NCBI GenBank assembly: GCA_958298945.1
Contig: OY282608.1
Coordinates: 66,006,951 to 66,070,950, forward strand
Reading direction: 5' to 3'
DNA length: 64,000 nt
Source of the DNA: Atherix ibis
Lineage: Eukaryota > Arthropoda > Insecta > Diptera > Athericidae
Shown here: piece after piece, positions 1 through 10,710 of the stretch
How positions within the stretch are numbered: the stretch's first letter is position 1
Layout of the letters: each line of letters opens with the position of its first letter
Made by a program: the position numbers and the translations under genes
Notes under the pieces: model-generated
Databases searched by the model: none
Seen by the model: the letters and a program-made list of their open reading frames with translations, nothing else
Told to the model about the DNA's origin: nothing

Positions 1-93
1 TTTGGCTTGTTGGTTTGTTGGTTTGTTGGCTTGTTGGTTTGATGGTTTGTTGGCTTGTTGGCTTGTTGGCTTGTTGGTTTGTTAGTTTGTTAG

Positions 94-1464
94 CTTTTTG
101 GTTACTTGGTTTGTTGGTTTCTTGGTTTGTTGGCTTGTTGGTTTGTTGGTTTGTTTGGTTTGTTGGTTTGCTGGTTTATTTGTTTGTTGGTTTGTTGGCT
201 TGTTGGTTTGTTGGTTTGTTGGTTTGTTGGCTTGTTGGTTTGTTGGTTTGTTGGTTTTTTGGTTTGGTGGTTTGTTGGTTTGTTGGTTTGTTGGTTTATT
301 TGTTTGTTGGTTTGTTGGCTTGTTGGTTTGTTGGTTTGTTGGTTTGTTGGTTTGTTGGCTTGTTGGTTTGTTGGTTTGTTGGATTGTTGGCTTGTTGGTT
401 TGTTAGTTTGTTGGCTTGTTGGCTTGTTGGTTGGTTGGTTTGTTGGTTTGTTGGTTTGTTGGCTTGTTGGTTTGTTGGTTTGTTGGCTTGTTGGTTTGTT
501 GGTTTGTTGGTTTGTTGGTTTGTTGGCTTGTTGGCTTGTTGGTTTGTTGGTTTGTTGGCTTGTTAGTTTGTTGTTTTGTTGGCTTGTGGGCTTGTTGGTT
601 TGTTGGCTTGTTGGTTTGTTGGCTTGTTGGCTTGTTGGTTTTTTGGTTTGTTGGTTTGCTGGCTTGTTGGCTGCTTGGCTTGTTGGTTTGTTGGCTTGTT
701 GGCTTGTTGGTTTGTCGGTTTGTTGGTTTGTTGGTTTGTTGGTTTTTTGGTTTGTTGGTTTATTTGTTTGTTGGTTTGTTGGCTTGTTTGTTTGTTGGTT
801 TGTTGGTTTGAAGCTTGTTGGTTTGTTGGCTTGTTGGCTTGTTGGTTTGTTGGTTTGTTGGCTTGTTGGCTTGTTGGTTTGTTGGTTTGTTGGTTTTTTG
901 GTTTGTTGGTTTGTTGGTTTGTTGGTTTGCTGGTTTGTTGGTTTATTTGTTTGTTGGTTTATTTGTTTGTTGGTTTGTTGGCTTGTTGGTTTGTTCGCTT
1001 GTTGGTTTGTTGGTTTGTTGACTTGTTGGCTTGTTGCTTTGTTGGTTTGTTGGTTTGTTGGCTTGTTGGCTTGTTGGTTTGTTAGTTTGTTGGCTTTTTG
1101 GTTACTTGGTTTGTTGGTTTGTTGGTTTGTTGGTTTGTTGGCTTGTTGGTTTGTTGGTTTGTTGGCTTGTTGGTTTGTTGGTTTGTTGGTTTGTTGGCTT
1201 GTTGGTTTGTTGGTTTGTTGGCTTGTTGGTTTGTTGGTTTGTTGGTTTGTTGGCTTGTTGGCTTGTTGCTTTGTTGGTTTGTTGGTTTGTTGGCTTGTTG
1301 GCTTGTTGGTTTGTTAGTTTGTTGGCTTTTTGGTTACTTGGTTTGTTGGTTTTTTGGTTTGATGGTTTGTTGGTTTGTTGGCTTGTTGGTTTGTTGGTTT
1401 GTTGGTTTGTTGGCTTGTTGGCTTGTTGGTTTGTTGGTTTGTTGGTTTGTTGGTTTGTTGGTTT
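94..1464 (+). repeat. Higher-order block A, copy 1 (about 1.4 kb)
   Basis: The order of variant units here recurs about 3.05 kb downstream at 3151-4513. Landmarks that line up are the CTTTTTGG-TTACTTGG cassette (94, 1094, 1326 against 3151, 4143, 4375) and the GAAGCTTG unit (810 against 3851). The offset drifts between 3057, 3041 and 3049 bp, so the copies differ by whole 8-bp units. Homology ends near 1464, where this copy continues with TTTATTTG and the other with TTTATTGG. The 1464-1960 stretch is the same satellite with a further TTACTTGG cassette at about 1614, and holds nothing else. Confidence 0.8.
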
Positions 1465-1959
1465 ATTTGTTTGTTGGTTTGTTGGCTTGTTGGTTTGTTG
1501 GTTTGTTGGTTTGTTGGCTTGTTGGTTTGTTGGTTTGTTGGCTTGTTGGCTTGTTGCTTTGTTGGTTTGTTGGTTTGTTGGCTTGTTGGCTTGTTGGTTT
1601 GTTAGATTGTTGGCTTTTTGGTTACTTGGTTTGTTGGTTTGTTGGTTTGTTGGTTTGTTGGTTTGTTGGCTTGTTGGTTTGTTGGTTTGTTGGCATGTTG
1701 GTTTGTTGGTTCGTTGGCTTGTTGGCTTGTTGGTTTATTGGTTTGTTGGCTTGTTGGTTACTTAGTTTGTTGGTTTGTTGGCATGTTGGTTTGTTGGCTT
1801 GTTGGTTTGTTGGTTTGTTGGCTTGTTGGCTTGTTGGTTTGTTGGTTTGTTGGATTGTTGGCTTGTTGGTTTGTTGGTTTGTTGGCTTGTTGGTTTGTTA
1901 GTTTGTTAGTTTGTTGGTTTGTTGGTTTGTTGGTTTGTTGGTTTATTTGTTTGTTGGTT

Positions 1960-2864
1960 TGTTGGCTTGTTGGTTTGTTGGTTTGTTGGTTTGTTGGCTT
2001 GTTGGTTTGTTGGTTTGTTGGCTTGTTGGCTTTTTGGTTTGTTGGTTTGTTGGTTTGTTGGCTTGTTGGTTTGTTGGTTTGTTGGTTTGTTGGTTTGTTG
2101 GCTTGTTGGTTTGTTGGTTTGTTGGCTTGTTGGTTTGTTGGTTTGTTGGTTTGTTGGCTTTTTGGCTTGTTGGTTTGTTGGTTTGTTGGCTTGTTGGTTT
2201 GATGGTTTGTTGGCTTGTTGGCTTGTTGGTTTGTTAGTTTGTTAGCTTTTTGGTTACTTGGTTTGTTGGTTTCTTGGTTTGTTGGCTTGTTGGTTTGTTG
2301 GTTTGTTTGGTTTGTTGGTTTGCTGGTTTATTTGTTTGTTGGTTTGTTGGCTTGTTGGTTTGTTGGTTTGTTGGTTTGTTGGCTTGTTGGTTTGTTGGTT
2401 TGTTGGTTTTTTGGTTTGGTGGTTTGTTGGTTTGTTGGTTTGTTGGTTTATTTGTTTGTTGGTTTGTTGGCTTGTTGGTTTGTTGGTTTGTTGGTTTGTT
2501 GGCTTGTTGGTTTGTTGGTTTGTTGGATTGTTGGCTTGTTGGTTTGTTAGTTTGTTGGCTTGTTGGCTTGTTGGTTGGTTGGTTTGTTGGTTTGTTGGTT
2601 TGTTGGCTTGTTGGTTTGTTGGTTTGTTGGCTTGTTGGTTTGTTGGTTTGTTGGTTTGTTGGCTTGTTGGCTTGTTGGTTTGTTGGTTTGTTGGCTTGTT
2701 GGTTTGTTGTTTTGTTGGCTTGTGGGCTTGTTGGTATGTTGGCTTGTTGGTTTGTTGGCTTGTTGGCTTGTTGGTTTTTTGGTTTGTTGGTTTGCTGGCT
2801 TGTTGGCTTGTTGGCTTGTTGGTTTGTTGGCTTGTTGGCTTGTTGGTTTGTCGGTTTGTTGGTT
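1960..2864 (+). repeat. 905-bp higher-order repeat, copy 1
   Basis: The variant-unit string here repeats immediately downstream with a constant 905-bp offset: GGCTTG at 1964 and 2869, the TAGCTTTTT cassette with C at 2246 and 3151, the TGTCGG unit at 2851 and 3756. The pair is therefore a true tandem duplication. The unit length is 113 octamers plus one base, and one visible 9-mer (TTTGGTTTG, near 2303) supplies that extra base. Edges are uncertain by a few octamers because the flanks are the same satellite. Confidence 0.8.
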
Positions 2865-3769
2865 TGTTGGCTTGTTGGTTTGTTGGTTTGTTGGTTTGTT
2901 GGCTTGTTGGTTTGTTGGTTTGTTGGCTTGTTGGCTTTTTGGTTTGTTGGTTTGTTGGTTTGTTGGCTTGTTGGTTTGTTGGTTTGTTGGTTTGTTGGTT
3001 TGTTGGCTTGTTGGTTTGTTGGTTTGTTGGCTTGTTGGTTTGTTGGTTTGTTGGTTTGTTGGCTTTTTGGCTTGTTGGTTTGTTGGTTTGTTGGCTTGTT
3101 GGTTTGATGGTTTGTTGGCTTGTTGGCTTGTTGGTTTGTTAGTTTGTTAGCTTTTTAATTACTTGGTTTGTTGGTTTCTTGGTTTGTTGGCTTGTTGGTT
3201 TGTTGGTTTGTTTGGTTTGTTGGTTTGCTGGTTTATTTGTTTGTTGGTTTGTTGGCTTGTTGGTTTGTTGGTTTGTTGGTTTGTTGGCTTGTTGGTTTGT
3301 TGGTTTGTTGGTTTTTTGGTTTGGTGGTTTGTTGGTTTGTTGGTTTGTTGGTTTATTTGTTTGTTGGTTTGTTGGCTTGTTATTTTGTTGGTTTGTTGGT
3401 TTGTTGGCTTGTTGGTTTGTTGGTTTGTTGGATTGTTGGCTTGTTGGTTTGTTAGTTTGTTGGCTTGTTGGCTTGTTGGTTGGTTGGTTTGTTGGTTTGT
3501 TGGTTTGTTGGCTTGTTGGTTTGTAGGTTTGTTGGCTTGTTGGTTTGTTGGTTTGTTGGTTTGTTGGCTTGTTGGCTTGTTGGTTTGTTGGTTTGTTGGC
3601 TTGTTGGTTTGTTGTTTTGTTGGCTTGTGGGCTTGTTGGTTTGTTGGCTTGTTGGTTTGTTGGCTTGTTGGCTTGTTGGTTTTTTGGTTTGTTGGTTTGC
3701 TGGCTTGTTGGCTTGTTGGCTTGTTGGTTTGTTGGCTTGTTGGCTTGTTGGTTTGTCGGTTTGTTGGTT
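2865..3769 (+). repeat. 905-bp higher-order repeat, copy 2
   Basis: This is the second member of the tandem pair, directly abutting the first. It differs by point changes, for example TTTTTAATTACTTGG at 3152 in place of TTTTTGGTTACTTGG, and GTTATTTTG near 3380 in place of GTTGGTTTG. The right edge is set near 3770, where this copy has TTGGTTTG and copy 1 has TTGGCTTG. The block is embedded in the larger 3.05-kb duplication that begins at 3151. Confidence 0.78.
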
Positions 3770-4513
3770 TGTTGGTTTGTTGGTTTTTTGGTTTGTTGGT
3801 TTATTTGTTTGTTGGTTTGTTGGCTTGTTTGTTTGTTGGTTTGTTGGTTTGAAGCTTGTTGGTTTGTTGGCTTGTTGGCTTGTTGGTTTGTTGGTTTGTT
3901 GGCTTGTTGGCTTGTTGGTTTGTTGGTTTGTTGGTTTTTTGGTTTGTTGGTTTGTTGGTTTGTTGGTTTGTTGGTTTGTTGGTTTGTTGGTTTATTTGTT
4001 TGTTGGTTTATTTGTTTGTTGGTTTGTTGGCTTGTTGGTTTGTTCGCTTGTTGGTTTGTTGGTTTGTTGGCTTGTTGGCTTGTTGCTTTGTTGGTTTGTT
4101 GGTTTGTTGGCTTGTTGGCTTGTTGGTTTGTTAGTTTGTTGGCTTTTTGGTTACTTGGTTTGTTGGTTTGTTGGTTTGTTGGTTTGTTGGCTTGTTGGTT
4201 TGTTGGTTTGTTGGCTTGTTGGTTTGTTGGTTTGTTGGTTTGTTGGCTTGTTGGTTTGTTGGTTTGTTGGCTTGTTGGTTTGTTGGTTTGTTGGTTTGTT
4301 GGCTTGTTGGCTTGTTGCTTTGTTGGTTTGTTGGTTTGTTGGCTTGTTGGCTTGTTGGTTTGTTAGTTTGTTGGCTTTTTGGTTACTTGGTTTGTTGGTT
4401 TTTTGGTTTGATGGTTTGTTGGTTTGTTGGCTTGTTGGTTTGTTGGTTTGTTGGTTTGTTGGCTTGTTGGCTTGTTGGTTTGTTGGTTTGTTGGTTTGTT
4501 GGTTTGTTGGTTT
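3151..4513 (+). repeat. Higher-order block A, copy 2
   Basis: This is the downstream partner of 94-1464 and shares the order of landmarks, including the HindIII-type AAGCTT at 3852-3857 that matches the one at 811-816. It overlaps the 905-bp copy 2, so the 905-bp and 3.05-kb relationships are nested: the same cassette string occurs three times in the first 4 kb (near 106, 2258 and 3163). Confidence 0.78.
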
Positions 4514-5810
4514 ATTGGTTTTTTGGTTTGTTGGTTTGTTGGTTTGTTGGTTAGTTGGCTTGTTGGTTTGTTGGTTTGTTGGCTTGTTGGCTTGTTGGTT
4601 TGTTGGTTTGTTGGCTTGCTGGTTACTTAGTTTGTTGGTTTGTTGGTTTGTTGGTTTGTTGGCTTGTTGGTTTGTTGGTTTCTTGATTTGCTGGTTTGTT
4701 GGTTTGTTGGCTTGTTGGTTTGTTGGTTTTTTGGTTTGTTGGTTTGTTGGCTTGTTGGTTTGTTGGTTTCTTGATTTGCTGGTTTGTTGGTTTGTTGGCT
4801 TGTTGGTTTGTTTTTTTTGGTTTGCTGGCTTGTTGGCTTATTGGTTTGTTGGTTTGTTGGCTTGTTGGCTTGTTGGTTTGTTGGTTTGTTGGTTTGTTGG
4901 CTTGTTGGCTTGTTGGTTTGTTGGTTTGTTGGCTTGTTGGTTTGTTGGTTTATTGGCTTGTTGGCTTGTTGCTTTGTTGGTTTGTTGGTTTGTTGGCTTG
5001 TTGGCTTGTTGGTTTGTTAGTTTGTTGGCTTTTTGGTTACTTGGATTGTTGGTTTGTTGGTTTGTTAGCTTGTTGAATGGTTGGCTTGTTGGTTTGTTGG
5101 TTTGTTGGTTTGTTGGCTTGTTGGCTTGTTGGTTTGTTGGTTTGTTGGTTTGTTGGTTTGTTGGTTTGTTGGTTTATTGGTTTTTTGGTTTGTTGGTTTG
5201 TTGGTTTGTTGCCTTGTTAATTTGTTGGTTTGTTGGCTTGTTGGTTTGTTGGTTTTTTGGTTTGTTGGCTTGTTGGTTACTTAGTTTGTTGGTTTGTTGG
5301 TTTGTTGGTTTGTTGGTTTGTTGGTTTGTTGGTTTGTTGGTTTGTTGGCTTGTTGGTTTGTTGGTTTATTGGCTTGTTGGCTTGTTGGTTTGTTGGTTTG
5401 TTGGCTTGTTGGCTTGTTGGTTTGTTGGTTTGTTAGTTTGTTGGTTTGTTGGTTTGTTGGTTTGTTGGTTTCTTGGTTTGCTGGTTTGTTGGTTTGTTGG
5501 CTTGTTGGTTTGTTGGTTTATTGGTTTGTTGGTTTGTTGGCTTGTTGGTTTGTTGGTTTTTTGGCTTGTTGGCTTGTTTGTTTGTTGATTTGTTGGTTTG
5601 TTGGCTTGTTGGTTTGTTGGTTTGTTGGCTTGTTGGCTTGTTGGTTTGTTGGTTTGTTGGCTTGTTGGCTTGTTGGTTTGTTGGTTTGTTGGTTTTTTGG
5701 TTTGTTGGTTTGTTGGTTTGTTGGTTTGTTGGTTTGTTGGTTTATTTGTTTGTTGGTTTGTTGGCTTGTTGGTTTGTTGGTTTGTTGGTTTGTTGGCTTG
5801 TTGGTTTGTT
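4060..5810 (+). repeat. 1.75-kb higher-order repeat, copy 1
   Basis: Landmarks here recur 1750-1776 bp downstream: the TTTTTGG-TTACTT cassettes with C at 4143, 4375 and 5029 line up with 5893, 6125 and 6805, and the runs of TTTCTTGATTTGCTGG near 4680 and 4770 line up with those near 6450 and 6540. The offset changes by multiples of 8 plus small slips. One visible slip is the T8 run near 4810, which is the longest T homopolymer I noticed in this part. Confidence 0.7.
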
Positions 5811-7330
5811 GGTTTGTTGTCTTGTTGGCTTGTTGCTTTGTTGGTTTGTTGGTTTGTTGGCTTGTTGGCTTGTTGGTTTGTTAGTTTGTTGGCTTTTTGG
5901 TTACTTGGTTTGTTGGTTTGTTGGTTTGTTGGTTTGTTGGCTTGTTGGTTTGTTGGTTTGTTGGCTTGTTGGTTTGTTGGTTTGTTGGTTTGTTGGCTTG
6001 TTGGCTTGTTGGTTTGTTGGTTTGTTGGCATGTTGGTTTGTTGGTTTGTTGGCTTGTTGGCTTGTTGCTTTGTTGGTTTGTTGGTTTGTTGGCTTTATGC
6101 CTTGTTGGTTTGTTAGTTTGTTGGCTTTTTGGTAACTTGGTTTGTTGGTTTTTTGGTTTGATGGTTTGTTGGTTTGTTGGCTTGTTGGTTTGTTGGTTTG
6201 TTGGTTTGTTGGCTTGTTGGCTTGTTGGTTTGTTGGTTTGTTGGTTTGTTGGTTTGTTGGTTTATTGATTTTTTGGTTTGTTGGTTTGTTGGTTTGTTGG
6301 TTTGTTGGCTTGTTGGTTTGTTGGTTTGTTGGCTTGTTGGCTTGTTGGTTTGTTGGTTTGTTGGCTTGCTGGTTACTTAGTTTGTTGGTTTGTTGGTTTG
6401 TTGGTTTGTTGGTTTGTTGGTTTGTTGGTTTGTTGGCTTGTTGGTTTGTTGGTTTCTTGATTTGCTGGTTTGTTGGTTTGTTGGCTTGTTGGTTTGTTGG
6501 TTTTTTGCTTTGTTGGTTTCTTGACTTGTTGGTTTGTTGGTTTCTTGATTTGCTGGTTTGTTGGTTTGTTGGCTTGTTGGTTTGTTGGTTTTTTGGTTTG
6601 TTGGCTTGTTGGCTTATTGGTTTGTTGGTTTGTTGGCTTGTTGGCTTGTTGGTTTGTTGGTTTGTTGGTTTGTTGGCTTGTTGGCTTGTTGGTTTGTTGG
6701 TTTGTTGGCTTGTTGGTTTGTTGGTTTATTGGCTTGTTGGCTTGTTGCTTTGTTGGTTTGTTAGTTTGTTGGCTTGTTGGCTTGTTGGTTTGTTAGTTTG
6801 TTGGCTTTTTGGTTACTTGGATTGTTGGTTTGTTGGTTTGTTAGCTTGTTGAATTGTTGGCTTGTTGGTTTGTTGGTTTGTTGGTTTGTTGGCTTGTTGG
6901 CTTGTTGGTTTGTTGGTTTGTTGGTTTGTTGGTTTGTTGGTTTATTGGTTTTTTGGTTTGTTAGTTTGTTGGTTTGTTGCCTTGTTAATTTGTTGGTTTG
7001 TTGGCTTGTTGGTTTGTTGGTTTGTTGGTTTGTTGGCTTGTTGGTTACTTAGTTTGTTGGTTTGTTGGTTTGTTGGTTTGTTGATTTGTTGGTTTGTTGG
7101 CTTGTTGGTTTGTTGGTTTATTGGTTTGTTGGCTTGTTGGTTTGTTGGTTTGTTGGCTTGTTGGCTTGTTGGTTTGTTGGTTTGTTAGTTTGTTGGTTTG
7201 TTGGTTTGTTGGTTTGTTGGTTTCTTGGTTTGCTGGTTTGTTGGTTTGTTGGCTTGTTGGTTTGTTGGTTTATTGGTTTGTTGGTTTGTTGGCTTGTTGG
7301 TTTGTTGGTTTTTTGGCTTGTTGGCTTGTT
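5811..7330 (+). repeat. 1.75-kb higher-order repeat, copy 2 (partial)
   Basis: This is the direct-oriented partner of 4060-5810. Differences include GGCTTTATGCC near 6091 in place of GGCTTGTTGGC, and GGTAACTTGG near 6131 in place of GGTTACTTGG. From about 7198 the cassette order also matches 9574 onward and 13648 onward, so this copy grades into the source material for the next block. The 7330-8069 stretch is the same satellite with TTGGTTTA-TTTGTTTG markers near 7550 and 7650, and no other feature. Confidence 0.68.
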
Positions 7331-8069
7331 GGTTTGTTGATTTGTTGGTTTGTTGGTTTGTTGGCTTGTTGGTTTGTTGGTTTGTTGGCTTGTTGGTTTG
7401 TTGGTTTGTTGGCTTGTTGGTTTGTTGGTTTGTTGGCTTGTTGGTTTGTTAGTTTGTTGGTTTGTTGGCTTGTTGGCTTGTTGGTTTGTTGGTTTTTTGG
7501 TTTTTTGGTTTGTTGGTTTGTTGGTTTGTTGGTTTGTTGGTTTGTTGGTTTATTTGTTTGTTGGTTTGTTGGTTTGTTGGCTTGTTGGTTTGTTGGTTTG
7601 TTGGTTTTTTGGTTTGTTGGTTTGTTGGTTTGTTGGTTTGTTGGTTTGTTGGTTTATTTGTTTGTTGGTTTGTTGGCTTGTTGGTTTGTTGGTTTGTTGG
7701 TTTGTTGGCTTGTTGGTTTGTTGGTTCGTTGGTTTGTTGGATTGTTGGCTAGTTGGTTTGTTGGTTTGTTGGCTTGTTGGTTTGTTAGTTTGTTGGTTTG
7801 TTGGTTTGTTGGTTTGTTGGTTTGTTGGTTTGTTGGTTTATTGGTTTTTTGGTTTGTTAGTTTGTTGGTTTGTTGCCTTGTTAATTTGTTGGTTTGTTGG
7901 CTTGTTGGTTTGTTGGTTTGTTGGTTTGTTGGCTTGTTGGTTACTTAGTTTGTTGGTTTGTTGGTTTGTTGGTTTGTTGGTTTGTTGGTTTGTTGGCTTG
8001 TTGGTTTGTTGGTTTGTTGGCTTGTTGGTTTGTTGGTTTGTTGGCTTGTTGGTTTGTTAGTTTGTTGGT

Positions 8070-10710
8070 TTGTTGGCTTGTTGGCTTGTTGGTTTATTGG
8101 TTTGTTGGCTTGTTGGTTACTTAGTTTGTTGGTTTGTTGGCTTGTTGGTTTGTTGGCTTGTTGGTTTGTTGGTTTGTTGGCTTGTTGGCTTGTTGGTTTG
8201 TTGGTTTGTTGGATTGTTGGCTAGTTGGTTTGTTGGTTTGTTGGCTTGTTGGTTTGTTAGTTTGTTGGTTTGTTGGTTTGTTGGTTTGTTGGTTTGTTGG
8301 TTTATTTGTTTGTTGGTTTGTTGGCCTGTTGGTTTGTTGGTTTGTTGGTTTGTTGGCTTGTTGGTTTGTTGGTTTGTTGGCTTGTTGGCTTTTTGGTTTG
8401 TTGGTTTGTTGGTTTGTTGGCTTGTTGGTTTGTTGGTTTGTTGGTTTGTTGGTTTGTTGGCTTGTTGGTTTGTTGGTTTGTTGGCTTGTTGGTTTGTTGG
8501 TTTGTTGGTTTGTTGGCTTTTTGGCTTATTGGTTTGTTGGTTTGTTGGCTTGTTGGTTTGTTGGTTTGTTGGCTTGTTGGCTTGTTGGTTTGTTAGTTTG
8601 TTGGCTTTTTGGTTACTTGGTTTGTTGGTTTGTTGGTTTGTTGGCTTGTTGGTTTGTTGGTTTGTTGGTTTGTTGGTTTGCTGGTTTATTTGTTTGTTGG
8701 CTTGTTGGTTTGTTGGTTTGTTGGTTTGTTGGCTTGTTGGTTTGTTGGTTTGTTTGCTTGTTGGCTTTTTGGTTTGTTGGTTTGTTGGCTTGTTGGCTTG
8801 TTGGTTTGTTGGTTTGTTGGTTTGTTGGTTTGTTGGTTTGTTGGTTTGTTGGCTTGTTGGTTTGTTGGTTTATTGGTTTGTTGGCTTGTTGGTTTGTTGG
8901 TTTGTTGGCTTGTTGGCTTGTTGGTTTGTTGGTTTGTTAGTTTGTTGGTTTGTTGGTTTGTTGGTTTGTTGGTTTCTTGGTTTGCTGGTTTGTTGGTTTG
9001 TTGGCTTGTTGGTTTGTTGGTTTATTGGTTTGTTGGTTTGTTGGCTTGTTGGCTTGTTGGTTTGTTGGTTTGTTGGCTTGTTGGTTTGTTGGTTTATTGG
9101 CTTGTTGGCTTGTTGCTTTGTTGGTTTGTTGGTTTGTTGGCTTGTTGGCTTGTTGGTTTGTTAGTTTGTTGGCTTTTTGGTTACTTGGATTGTTGGTTTG
9201 TTGGTTTGTTAGCTTGTTGAATTGTTGGCTTGTCGGTTTGTTGGTTTGTTGGTTTGTTGGCTTGTTGGCTTGTTGGTTTGTTGGTTTGTTGGTTTGTTGG
9301 TTTGTTGGTTTTTTGGTTTATTGGTTTTTTGGTTTGTTGGTTTGTTGGTTTGTTGCCTTGTTAATTTGTTGGTTTGTTGGCTTGTTGGTTTGTTGGTTTG
9401 TTGGTTTGTTGGCTTGTTGGTTACTTAGTTTGTTGGTTTGTTGGTTTGTTGGTTTGTTGGTTTGTTGGTTTGTTGGCTTGTTGGTTTGTTGGTTTATTGG
9501 TTTGTTGGCTTGTTGGTTTGTTGGTTTGTTTTCTTGTTGGCTTGTTGGTTTGTTGGTTTGTTAGTTTGTTGGTTTGTTGGTTTGTTGGTTTGTTGGTTTC
9601 TTGGTTTGCTGGTTTGTTGGTTTGTTGGCTTGTTGGTTTGTTGGTTTATTGGTTTGTTGGTTTGTTGGCTTGTTGGTTTGTTCGTTTTTTGGCTTGTTGG
9701 CTTGTTGGTTTGTTGATTTGTTGGTTTGTTGGTTTGTTGGCTTGTTGGTTTGTTGGTTTGTTGGCTTGTTGGTTTGTTGGTTTGTTGGCTTGTTGGTTTG
9801 TTGGTTTGTTGGCTTGTTGGTTTGTTAGTTTGATGGTTTGTTGGCTTGTTGGCTTGTTGGTTTGTTGGTTTTTTGGTTTTTTGGTTTGTTGGTTTGTTGG
9901 TTTGTTGGTTTGTTGGTTTGTTAATTTATTTGTTTGTTGGTTTGTTGGTTTGTTGGCTTGTTGGTTTGTTGGTTTGTTGGTTTTTTGGTTTGTTGGTTTG
10001 TTGGTTTGTTGGTTTGTTGGTTTGTTGGTTTATTTGTTTGTTGGTTTGTTGGCTTGTTGGTTTGTTGGTTTGTTGGTTTGTGTGCTTGTTGGTTTGTTGG
10101 TTCGTTGGCTTGTTGGCTTTTTGGTTTATTGGTTTGTTGGCTTGTTGGTTACTTAGTTTGTTGGTTTGTTGGCATGTTGGTTTGTTGGCTTGTTGGTTTG
10201 TTGGTTTGTTGGCTTGTTGGCTTGTTGGTTTGTTGGTTTGTTGGATTGTTGGCTTGTTGGTTTGTTGGTTTGTTGGCTTGTTGGTTTGTTAGTTTGTTGG
10301 TTTGTTGGTTTGTTGGTTTGTTGGTTTGTTGGTTTATTTGTTTGTTGGTTTGTTGGCCTGTTGGTTTGTTGGTTTGTTGGTTTGTTGGCTTGTTGGTTTT
10401 GTTGGTTTGTTGGCTTGTTGGCTTTTTGGTTTGTTGGTTTGTTGGTTTGTTGGCTTGTTGGTTTGTTGGTTTGTTGGTTTGTTGGTTTGTTGGCTTGTTG
10501 GTTTGTTGGTTTGTTGGCTTGTTGGTTTGTTGGTTTGTTGGTTTGTTGGCTTTTTGGCTTATTGGTTTGTTGGTTTGTTGGCTTGTTGGTTTGTTGGTTT
10601 GTTGGCTTGTTGGCTTGTTGGTTTGTTAGTTTGTTGGCTTTTTGGTTACTTGGTTTGTTGGTTTGTTGGTTTGTTGGTTTGTTGGTTTGTTGGCTTGTTG
10701 GTTTGTTGGT
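8070..10710 (+). repeat. 2657-bp higher-order repeat, copy 1
   Basis: The long string of variant units is repeated in the next 2.65 kb. Landmarks at 8270, 8605, 9173, 9438, 9574, 10302 and 10638 all recur exactly 2657 bp later; between 8070 and about 8224 the offset is 2641, which reveals a 16-bp (two-unit) insertion in copy 2 near 10866. The length is 332 octamers plus 1, and the one off-register 9-mer I can see (GGTTTTGTTGG near 10394) accounts for the extra base. The edges are blurred by the monotonous flanks. Confidence 0.87.
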